Source: Zymomonas sp. (GTDB taxonomy: Bacteria > Pseudomonadota > Alphaproteobacteria > Sphingomonadales > Sphingomonadaceae). Taken from it: a DNA stretch of 5,419 bases. The notes below the pieces were generated by a model, which saw nothing but the letters and a program-made list of their open reading frames with translations, ran no database searches and was not told the DNA's origin. Below, in pieces: positions 1 to 4,798 of the stretch. Both the position numbers and the translations under genes were made by a program. Each line of letters begins with the position of its first letter. Within the stretch, counting starts at the first letter, position 1. Location: NCBI GenBank assembly GCA_027489105.1, contig JAIYAJ010000211.1, positions 1 through 5,419 of the forward strand, in the 5' to 3' direction.

Positions 1-1
1 C

Positions 2-466
2 TCGGATGCCTTCGGCACCAGCGTGGGGGCCGAGGGCATCGGGCTATACAGCGGCAGCAATGTGCGGGGCTTTTCCGCCTTTGCCGCGCAGAATGTACGG
101 ATCGAGCGGCTTTACCTCGGCAGACAGGCTAGAGCGAAATCCGTTCCGATTGCATCGGACGGATCGCTCTAGATTATTGTTTTACCGCGTTTTCCGAGTC
201 ACCAGATGATTCCATCTGGTTCGAAAACGCTCTAGCCTAGCGATGCGATGTGTGCTGGATCGACCATTCACGTCGGCACATCGGTGCTGGGTTACGGCCA
301 GCCCGGGGAGCGAACAATTTCGCGCCATGACATCGGGCCGTCTGCCGATGTTCAAGAGCTCGATGGAGACGCTTTGAGATTGAAAAGTGGCATCGCATGC
401 CCGTGTGACATTATCGCTATAAGTGATGGCTATTTGGTCCCCAATGCCGAAACAATGGGTGGCTAA
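2..466 (+). pseudogene. TonB-dependent outer-membrane receptor remnant, interrupted by a palindromic repeat
   Basis: Frame 2 enters the window already open. It reads DAFGTSVGAEGIGLYSG, then NVRGFSAFAAQNVRIERLYL, which resembles the N-terminal plug of a TonB-dependent receptor subfamily (recalled pattern: DAFG..VG...IGLY...VRGF...AGN.RIEGLYFDRQ). After residues RQA the ORF runs into the repeat at about 129 and stops at TAG 170-172. Beyond the repeat the same frame resumes at about 236 with PSDAMCAGSTIHVGTSVLGY, matching the family continuation (.P.DRL.EGS.IRVG.SA..Y). It then loses resemblance and ends at TAA 464-466. Intact receptors of this type have several hundred residues and import ligands across the outer membrane using TonB energy. 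The substrate cannot be told here. The 5' end lies outside the window. Besides the insertion, downstream sequence is missing or decayed, so I infer a dead gene. Family assignment is from memory of the motif pattern. Confidence 0.7.
129..240. repeat. Double-hairpin palindromic intergenic-type repeat (MITE/REP-like) with CTAG ends
   Basis: The outer ends are CTAGAGCG (129-136) and CGCTCTAG (228-235), perfect inverted repeats. The interior holds two hairpins. Hairpin 1 (129-172) runs from CTAGAGCG to CGCTCTAG, with the inner arms ATCCGT/ACGGAT and CCGAT/ATCGG. Hairpin 2 (187-230) pairs GCGTTTTC with GAAAACGC and ACCAGATG with CATCTGGT around a short ATTC loop. A 14-bp AT-rich linker (173-186) separates them. 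A further CTAG at 237-240 may be a target duplication. No protein is encoded, so if mobile it must be moved in trans. I recall CTAGAGCG...CGCTCTAG elements as frequent in sphingomonad and related genomes, but this was not checked. Exact boundaries are uncertain by a few bases. Confidence 0.75.
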
Positions 467-707
467 GTCAACGAGATAAGCCGTCCACACACCCCGTCGC
501 TTGGTCGCTCGGATGCCGCTTGATTGCGCGAAATCCCAGCGGATTCAACACAATAGCAGGGCAGACGATGAGCTGGAAAAGCTGGATCGAAAGACGCAGT
601 TTGAAACCGGCTTGACCGGCACAACTTACGTTGTCTGCGGCAGAAACGAGCCGGGAAAAACGGCCTCAAAATGGGCGCGTTGCGTCGTGCAGGTCACCAC
701 TGGCAGA
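467..707. other. Non-coding or decayed stretch between receptor remnant and proA end
   Basis: About 240 bp with no recognisable gene on either strand. Short ORFs are present but show no family motifs and overlap each other in several frames. One forward stretch (roughly 588-707, frame 3) contains RKTQFETGL followed by a V-x-V-rich segment. This vaguely resembles the last beta-strands of TonB-dependent receptors, so part of the interval may be a further decayed piece of the receptor, but this is weak. No strong rho-independent terminator for proA is visible. The only hairpin noted is a 4-bp GCCG/CGGC stem around 650-665. Confidence 0.4.
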
Positions 708-1985
708 TCACGGACGAAGCTGCCCGCTACCCCGCACGACCCACTTATAGGTGGTGAGCCCCTCGAGGGCGACCGGGCCGCGCGCATGCAGGCGGCCGGT
801 CGAGATGCCGATCTCCGCACCCAGCCCGAATTCGCCGCCATCGGCGAACTGGGTCGAGGCGTTGTGCATCACGATCGCGCTGTCGACGCTCGCGATGAAA
901 CGGTCGGCTGCCGCCTGATCCTCGGTCACGATCGCATCGGTGTGGCGTGAACTGTGGCGGGCGATGTGGGCCAGTGCACCGTCGATCCCGTCGACCGCAG
1001 CGACCGAGACGATCGCATCGAGATACTCCGTGTCCCAGTCTTCGTCGTTGGCGGGGGCAACGCGCGGATCGAGCGCGGTGATCGTCGCGTCGCCGCGCAC
1101 CTCGCAACCCGCGTCCAGCAGGGCGCCGACAATCGCTGACGCCTCGCCATAGGCCCGGTCGATCAGGATCGTCTCGGTCGCGCCGCAAATGCCCGTCCGG
1201 CGCATCTTCGCGTTGACCGCAAGCGGCAGGGCCTTGGCGGGGTCGGCCGCGCCGTCGATGTAGAGATGAACGATGCCGTCGAGGTGCGCCAGCACGGGCA
1301 CCCGGGCTTCCTCCTGCACGCGCGCCACGAGGCTCTTGCCGCCGCGGGGCACGATGATGTCGATCAGGCCCTGTGCCTTCAGCATCGCGCCGACCGCCGC
1401 ACGATCGGTGACGGGGACCAGCTGGATCGCGGCCTCGGGCAACCCCGCTGCGCGCAGGCCCTCCAGCATCGCGGCGTGGAGCGCGCGGTTGGTGGCGGTC
1501 GCCTCCGATCCGCCGCGCAAGATGCAGGCATTGCCCGACATCAGGCTGAGCGCTCCCGCGTCGGCGGTGACGTTCGGCCGGCTTTCATAGATGATGCCGA
1601 TGACCCCCAGCGGCACCCGCACGCGCTGGAGCAGCATGCCGTTCGGGCGGCGGCTCTCGTCGATCATCTGTCCGACCGGATCGGGCAGCGCGGCCACGGC
1701 TTCCAGCGCGGCGGCGATCCCTTCTAGCCGGGCTTCGTCGAGCGACAACCGGTCGACCATTGCAGCCGTCAGCCCATTGGCGCGGGCGCGCACCACGTCA
1801 CCCGCATTGGCGGCCAATATGTCTGCAGCCGATCGGCGCATGGCGGCGGCCGCTTCGATCAGCGCCTGGGCCTTCTGCCCCGTCGGCGCAGCCGCCAGTG
1901 CGATTGCAGCTTGGCGTGCGTCATGGCCCATCGAGGTGATCAGCGCGACGGGATCGGTGGCGGAAAGGGCGGTCAGCTCGGTCAT
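708..1985 (-). CDS. proA: Glutamate-5-semialdehyde dehydrogenase (gamma-glutamyl phosphate reductase)
   Basis: ProA is a cytosolic enzyme that reduces gamma-glutamyl phosphate with NADPH to glutamate-5-semialdehyde, the second step of proline synthesis from glutamate, after ProB. The 425-residue product has the family's usual length (about 415-430). Visible motifs are [20 protein letters not shown] (about 124-143), the catalytic-cysteine segment [11 protein letters not shown] with Cys267, and [20 protein letters not shown] plus AI at 331-352, which fits the ProA signature V-x(5)-A...H-S-x-H-[STG]-x-[AS]-I. The C-terminus ([15 protein letters not shown]) is intact. I chose ATG at 1985 (MTELTALS). 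The frame also opens at TTG 2003, six codons upstream, but ATG gives the normal family N-terminus. No clear Shine-Dalgarno sequence precedes it. It is divergent from the DUF3667 gene, 75 bp away. proB is not in the window. In sphingomonads I recall nadD often lying downstream, and it is absent here. Confidence 0.97.
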   Translation of the reverse strand: MTELTALSATDPVALITSMGHDARQAAIALAAAPTGQKAQALIEAAAAMRRSAADILAANAGDVVRARANGLTAAMVDRLSLDEARLEGIAAALEAVAALPDPVGQMIDESRRPNGMLLQRVRVPLGVIGIIYESRPNVTADAGALSLMSGNACILRGGSEATATNRALHAAMLEGLRAAGLPEAAIQLVPVTDRAAVGAMLKAQGLIDIIVPRGGKSLVARVQEEARVPVLAHLDGIVHLYIDGAADPAKALPLAVNAKMRRTGICGATETILIDRAYGEASAIVGALLDAGCEVRGDATITALDPRVAPANDEDWDTEYLDAIVSVAAVDGIDGALAHIARHSSRHTDAIVTEDQAAADRFIASVDSAIVMHNASTQFADGGEFGLGAEIGISTGRLHARGPVALEGLTTYKWVVRGSGQLRP

Positions 1986-2060
1986 GGCGGCGCCGTAGCA
2001 CAAGCGGGGATGCGCCCAAAGTCCCTCGCACTTGGGTCAGTGCAATGCTAACTTTCAACC
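1986..2060. promoter_or_regulatory. Divergent intergenic region, proA / DUF3667 gene
   Basis: These 75 bp separate two divergent starts, so promoters for both genes should lie here or just inside the genes. I see no convincing -35/-10 pair for the + strand. On the - strand TTGGGC, 16 bp, TACGGC is a possible weak pair that would start transcription almost at the proA ATG. An imperfect inverted repeat at 2015-2036 (CCCAA, bulged A, GT / AC, TTGGG) could be an operator, but it is short. Confidence 0.25.
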
Positions 2061-3155
2061 ATGTCGGGGGAATTTGAGGCAATGGCCGATCTGGCCACGG
2101 GGACGGTCGCTGCGCGGACGATCGATGGCGCAGCTAAAGTCGGCCATGGCGCCGAAGATGGTCATCATGGCACTTGCCTGAACTGTGGTACCGCGCTGGT
2201 GGGCGCGCATTGCCATCGCTGCGGTCAGTCGGGGCATGTCCATCGCACGGCCGGGGCGCTGTTCCACGACATTGCGCATGGCGTGTTCCATTTCGAGGGG
2301 CGCACCTGGCACACCTTGCCCCTGCTGTTCTGGCGGCCCGGCGAGCTGACCCGCCGCTACGTCCGTGGCGAACGGGTCAATTTCGTCTCGCCAATGGCTC
2401 TGTTCCTCTTTTCCGTTTTCCTGATGGTCGCGGTGTTCGGGCTCGTCGGAGGGCCGTTCGGATCGATGCGGGTCAATGGCGATCCCGTGAAGCTCGCCGA
2501 AGCGCGCACCGAGGCCGCGAACGAGCTGGCGCGCGTCGAAAAGCGGATCGCGACTCTGACGGCCGAGAAGCAGGCGCGGATCGCGCGTGGCGAAAAGACT
2601 CCGGACCTGAATGAGCAACTGGGCGACCTCCGGTCGGAGCAGGCCGCATTACGGCTCGTCACCACAGGACAGATTCGTCCTCCGAAGCTGCGCGACGTCG
2701 AGAAATTGAATCTGAACATCGACACCGGGGTTCCGGCGATCGACCTGGCGCTCGAGCATCTGACCCGCAATCCGGAACTCACCGCCTACAAGATGCAGTC
2801 GAGCGCCTACAAATTCTCCTGGGCGCTGATCCCCATTTCGTTGCCTTTCATCTGGCTGTTGTTCGCTTTCCGCCGCGATGTGGGCCTTTACGATCATGCG
2901 GTGTTCGCGACCTATTCGCTGTCCGCAATGACGCTGATGGTGATCGGCCTAAGCCTGCTCGGGACCATTGGCGTCGGCATGACGATGGGCGGCATAATCA
3001 TGCTGCTGTTTCCGCCCTGGCACATGTACCGACAGTTGAAAGGTGCCTATGGGCTCAGCGGCTTCGGTGCCTTCTGGCGGATGGTCGCGCTGATCTTCTC
3101 TGCCTACACAGCGGCACTGATCTTCGTTGTCATGCTGCTGGCCATGGGCGCCTGA
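2061..3155 (+). CDS. DUF3667-type membrane protein with N-terminal zinc ribbon
   Basis: The product is a 364-residue integral membrane protein of unknown function. Its N-terminus has a zinc-ribbon pair CLNCG and CHRCGQ (Cys39, 42, 51, 54). Next comes the segment I recall from DUF3667 proteins: HRT...HDIAHGVFHFEGRTWHTL, a PGELTRRYVRGERVNFVSP stretch, and a first membrane segment (about 108-130). A long charged, heptad-like region follows (about 145-200, rich in Glu, Ala, Arg and Leu), probably coiled coil and a large inter-membrane insertion. More hydrophobic segments lie at about 251-270, 278-302, 303-318 and 339-362, with WHMYRQLKGAYGLS between the last two. I chose ATG 2061 because MSGEFE looks like the family's N-terminus. 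ATG 2082 is an alternative and has a GGGGGA upstream at 2066-2071. It stands alone, divergent from proA and convergent with the exported-protein gene 18 bp beyond its stop. Confidence 0.85.
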   Translation: MSGEFEAMADLATGTVAARTIDGAAKVGHGAEDGHHGTCLNCGTALVGAHCHRCGQSGHVHRTAGALFHDIAHGVFHFEGRTWHTLPLLFWRPGELTRRYVRGERVNFVSPMALFLFSVFLMVAVFGLVGGPFGSMRVNGDPVKLAEARTEAANELARVEKRIATLTAEKQARIARGEKTPDLNEQLGDLRSEQAALRLVTTGQIRPPKLRDVEKLNLNIDTGVPAIDLALEHLTRNPELTAYKMQSSAYKFSWALIPISLPFIWLLFAFRRDVGLYDHAVFATYSLSAMTLMVIGLSLLGTIGVGMTMGGIIMLLFPPWHMYRQLKGAYGLSGFGAFWRMVALIFSAYTAALIFVVMLLAMGA

Positions 3156-3173
3156 TGGACGACAAGCCTCGGT

Positions 3174-3509
3174 TTATTTGGGCAGGCGGCAAACCGGCAG
3201 CTTGAGCTTGGCAAGATCGGCGCAGGGGCGCACCTGGACCGACCCGTCGAGGCCGATGAAGGTGGCATAATTGGCGCCACGGTCACACTGGACCGTCCAC
3301 ATTTCGAGATTCTTGTAAGCGCCCTGATAGGCAACCGGACCGATCTTCCGGCAATATTGGCCTTCGTCCAGCACGGCGCGGCGCAGGGTCGCGCGCTGCT
3401 GCAACGGGGACAGTTTCTTCAATTGGTCGCTGAAGCCGTTGGGTGCTGCCTGTGCGACCATGGGCAAAAGGAAAAGGGCGGCCACGGCCGCGAGCATGAC
3501 GTTCTTCAT
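3174..3509 (-). CDS. Small exported protein with four cysteines, unknown function
   Basis: I do not recognise a named family. The 111-residue product begins MKNVMLAAVAALFLLPMVAQ and has a classic Sec signal peptide: Lys at position 2-3, a hydrophobic core, and an AQA/AP cleavage site after residue 21. The mature part is about 90 residues. It carries four cysteines (53, 75, 96, 107), an even number that would suit two disulfide bonds in the periplasm. The segments WTVQCDRGANYATFIGLDGS and VQVRPCADLAKLKLPVC look like a compact beta-rich domain. The ATG at 3509 is the only sensible start because it opens the signal peptide. No Shine-Dalgarno sequence is obvious. The frame stays open much further upstream, but that extension overlaps the DUF1328 gene and has no motif. 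It lies 65 bp downstream of the DUF1328 gene on the same strand, so it could share its transcript, and it converges with the DUF3667 gene. Confidence 0.8.
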   Translation of the reverse strand: MKNVMLAAVAALFLLPMVAQAAPNGFSDQLKKLSPLQQRATLRRAVLDEGQYCRKIGPVAYQGAYKNLEMWTVQCDRGANYATFIGLDGSVQVRPCADLAKLKLPVCRLPK

Positions 3510-3526
3510 GGGGATGTCATAGCGCA

Positions 3527-3562
3527 GGCCGCCGCCCTCGCACAGCGGGGAGAGCGGCGGCC
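3527..3562 (-). terminator. GC-rich hairpin between DUF1328 and exported-protein genes
   Basis: A perfect 9-bp inverted repeat, GGCCGCCGC (3527-3535) and GCGGCGGCC (3554-3562), encloses an 18-nt loop that can pair further (3536-3540 with 3546-3550). It lies just downstream of the DUF1328 stop and 17 nt before the next start on the same strand. No T-run follows, so it is not a canonical rho-independent terminator. It may be a weak terminator, an mRNA 3'-end stabiliser, or a structure limiting translation of the next gene. Confidence 0.35.
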
Positions 3563-3574
3563 CCGCATGGCCGC

Positions 3575-3757
3575 CTAGAGACTGTCGCTGATCTTCTTGC
3601 CGGCGAACAGCGCCAGCAGCGCGAAGATCACGAACAGCGCGATCGCGACGAAGAACAGAATCTTGGCGAGGCCGACGAAGGCGCCACCGACGCCGCCGAA
3701 GCCCATGGCGCCGAGCACCAGCCCGACGACGAGGAAGATTAGCGCCCATTTCAGCAT
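3575..3757 (-). CDS. DUF1328 family small inner-membrane protein
   Basis: The 60-residue product is almost entirely hydrophobic, with two membrane segments (about 3-19 and 29-52) joined by a glycine-rich turn, GFGGVGG, and ending in the polar tail GKKISDSL. The pattern [16 protein letters not shown] / GFGG / [16 protein letters not shown] fits the DUF1328 (YtjA-like) family. Its molecular role is unknown. The start is secure: ATG 3757 is preceded by GGAGA at 3768-3764 with a 6-nt gap. Upstream lies a GGAAC-N17-CGTT element typical of the alphaproteobacterial general-stress sigma factor, so I infer stress-induced expression. The stop is TAG at 3577-3575, followed by a hairpin and then the exported-protein gene on the same strand. 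The bolA gene lies 85 bp upstream, also on this strand. Confidence 0.92.
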   Translation of the reverse strand: MLKWALIFLVVGLVLGAMGFGGVGGAFVGLAKILFFVAIALFVIFALLALFAGKKISDSL

Positions 3758-3763
3758 GATATG

Positions 3764-3768
3764 TCTCC
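3764..3768 (-). promoter_or_regulatory. Ribosome-binding site of the DUF1328 gene
   Basis: GGAGA on the - strand, 6 nt before ATG 3757. It is the clearest Shine-Dalgarno sequence of the four - strand genes and fixes the start of the 60-residue protein, against a longer open frame. Confidence 0.7.
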
Positions 3769-3787
3769 GCTTCCGAGTTGGATGGGA

Positions 3788-3813
3788 AACGGAGCAAGGG
3801 CGGGGAAAGTTCC
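3788..3813 (-). promoter_or_regulatory. EcfG-type (general stress response) promoter for DUF1328 gene
   Basis: On the - strand GGAAC (3813-3809) is followed after exactly 17 nt by CGTT (3791-3788). This matches the recalled consensus GGAAC-N16-17-CGTT for the EcfG sigma factor of the PhyR/NepR/EcfG stress cascade in alphaproteobacteria. The implied transcription start near 3781 would give a leader of about 24 nt containing the GGAGA ribosome-binding site of the DUF1328 gene. Confidence 0.7.
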
Positions 3814-3842
3814 TGCGGTGAAATCAGGTCTGCGGGACAGCA

Positions 3843-4127
3843 CTATTCGCCCGGCGCGCGGGCCCTGATCGCGAGCGCATGGACCTTCTCGCGCAGCAGG
3901 TCCGCCAGCGCTGCGTTGACGGCGCGCTGACGAGCGACGCGATTCTGGCCCGCAAAGAGCGGACTTTCGATGTCGACGGTGAAGTGGCTTTCGCCGGAAC
4001 CATCATGTCCGGCATGGCCGCGATGATTCTCGCTGTCGTCGATCACGGCCAGCCGGGTTGGGGAAAGCGCCTCGGTGAGGCGGGCGGTTATTTCTGTGGC
4101 CACGGGGCCCATGGGAGTCTGGCTCAT
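3843..4127 (-). CDS. BolA family protein
   Basis: The 94-residue product has the BolA fold pattern: an N-terminal helix (TEITARLTEAL), a strand (RLAVIDDSENHRGHAGHD), a GESHFTVDI strand, the RxRxV-type helix entry (RVARQRAVNAALADLL), and the C-terminal VHALAIRARAPGE with His83. BolA proteins bind monothiol glutaredoxins and [2Fe-2S] clusters through conserved histidines (His83 and loop histidines at 35-41), acting in iron-sulfur handling. Some have DNA-binding roles in stress morphology. A histidine rather than a cysteine in the loop suggests a BolA1/BolA-like rather than BolA2-like type, but I cannot assign the subgroup. I chose ATG 4127 (MSQTPMGP), with a weak AGG 4 nt upstream. ATG 4112 is an alternative, and a longer open frame extending into the J-domain gene is a shadow. 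It is divergent from the J-domain gene, 39 bp away. Confidence 0.93.
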   Translation of the reverse strand: MSQTPMGPVATEITARLTEALSPTRLAVIDDSENHRGHAGHDGSGESHFTVDIESPLFAGQNRVARQRAVNAALADLLREKVHALAIRARAPGE

Positions 4128-4166
4128 ATTGCCTATATAGGGGGTTTGGATCGAACGAGGCGAGAC
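4128..4166. promoter_or_regulatory. Compact divergent region, bolA-like / J-domain gene
   Basis: Only 39 bp separate the bolA ATG from the TTG of the J-domain gene, so the promoters must overlap each other or the genes. TATATA at 4134-4139 is palindromic and could act as a -10 element on either strand, but I see no good -35 partner. The ribosome-binding site of the J-domain gene, GAGG, is at 4157-4160. Confidence 0.3.
4157..4160 (+). promoter_or_regulatory. Ribosome-binding site supporting a TTG start
   Basis: GAGG followed by 6 nt (CGAGAC) and TTG 4167. It decides the start of the J-domain gene, since no in-frame ATG lies nearby. Confidence 0.55.
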
Positions 4167-4769
4167 TTGAGCGAACAATCTTCCGCCCGCAATGCGCGCG
4201 CGCGGTTTCATGGACGGGTCGAAGGGAGCCGGCAGATATGCGCCCAGCCGGGATGCGAGGCGCCGGGCGAGTTTCGCGCGCCGGTGCCGGGTGGACGGCG
4301 GCCAGGTTTTGACGGGCCGGGGGACTGGCATTTCCTGTGCCTGGACCATGTCCGCGCCTTCAACAGCGGCTATAATTTCTTCACCGGCATGAGCACCGAT
4401 GAGATCGAGGCGGAGCAGACCTCCTATGGCGGCTGGGACCGTGAAACGCGCTCTTTTTCACCCGGAGCCGGCTCGTCCCCGCGCTGGGCGGACTTCGTCG
4501 ATCCGCTCGACGCGATCGGCGCCCGATTCGCCCGCGCGGCGGACCAGGAGCGCAAGGATGGCCGGCCGTTGTCCGAATCGGATCGCAAGGCGATGAAGAT
4601 ACTGGGGCTCGGCAAGGACGCGGATCGAAGGGCCCTTCGGACACGTTACGCCGAACTCGTCAGGCGCTATCACCCTGACAGAAATGGCGGGGACCGGAGT
4701 CATGAGAAGGCTTTGCAGGATGTGATTTCGGCTTATACGCAACTCAAAGGCCGCCCGGCCTTCGCTTAA
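4167..4769 (+). CDS. J-domain (DnaJ-like) protein with N-terminal Cys/His motif
   Basis: The 200-residue product carries its J domain at the C-terminus (about 142-195): KILGLGKDADRRALRTRYAE, LVRRYHPDRNGGD with the HPD triad at 169-171, then KALQDVISAYTQL. HPD is what stimulates the ATPase of Hsp70 (DnaK). There is no Gly/Phe region and no DnaJ CxxCxGxG zinc domain, so it is a class III type co-chaperone with its own targeting region. The N-terminal part has CAQPGC (Cys25, Cys30) and CLDH (Cys58, His61), a spacing that could hold a zinc ion, followed by VRAFNSGYNFFTGMS. I chose TTG 4167 (MSEQSSARN): GAGG lies 6 nt upstream, and the next in-frame ATG (4389) would remove the Cys/His region. The longer open frame back to 3879 is antisense to bolA. 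cobS starts 29 bp after its stop, so the two are probably one operon. Confidence 0.88.
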   Translation: MSEQSSARNARARFHGRVEGSRQICAQPGCEAPGEFRAPVPGGRRPGFDGPGDWHFLCLDHVRAFNSGYNFFTGMSTDEIEAEQTSYGGWDRETRSFSPGAGSSPRWADFVDPLDAIGARFARAADQERKDGRPLSESDRKAMKILGLGKDADRRALRTRYAELVRRYHPDRNGGDRSHEKALQDVISAYTQLKGRPAFA

Positions 4770-4798
4770 GCAGCAAAGACGATCCCAAAGGCACAGCT

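Noticed and set aside
182..490. 102-residue - strand frame across the repeat and receptor remnant
   Set aside because: It runs through hairpin 2 of the repeat and opposite the receptor remnant; no recognisable domain. A PilZ-like reading was considered but no conserved motif was found.
501..950. 149-residue + strand frame overlapping the end of proA
   Set aside because: Its second half is antisense to the proA 3' end and it starts at TTG without a ribosome-binding site. Only the first part is discussed, as a possible receptor relic.
745..1188. 147-residue - strand frame inside proA, rich in Arg
   Set aside because: Shadow of proA in another frame. It is Arg/Asp-rich low-complexity, as expected from GC-rich codons, with no motif or ribosome-binding site.
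1266..1998. Long + strand frames antisense to proA (1266-1727 and 1591-1998)
   Set aside because: Antisense shadows of a clearly conserved enzyme; compositionally biased, no family match.
2055..2782. - strand frames antisense to the DUF3667 gene (2055-2618, 2357-2782)
   Set aside because: Overlap a gene with convincing zinc-ribbon and membrane segments; no motif of their own.
3174..3797. 207-residue - strand reading of the exported-protein frame
   Set aside because: The upstream part is out of frame with, and overlaps, the DUF1328 gene. The signal peptide at 3509 marks the true start.
3879..4166. N-terminal extension of the J-domain frame to 3879
   Set aside because: Antisense to bolA. The TTG at 4167 has a good ribosome-binding site.
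3843..4349. 168-residue extended BolA reading
   Set aside because: The extra N-terminus is antisense to the J-domain gene and has no BolA similarity. ATG 4127 gives the usual family length.
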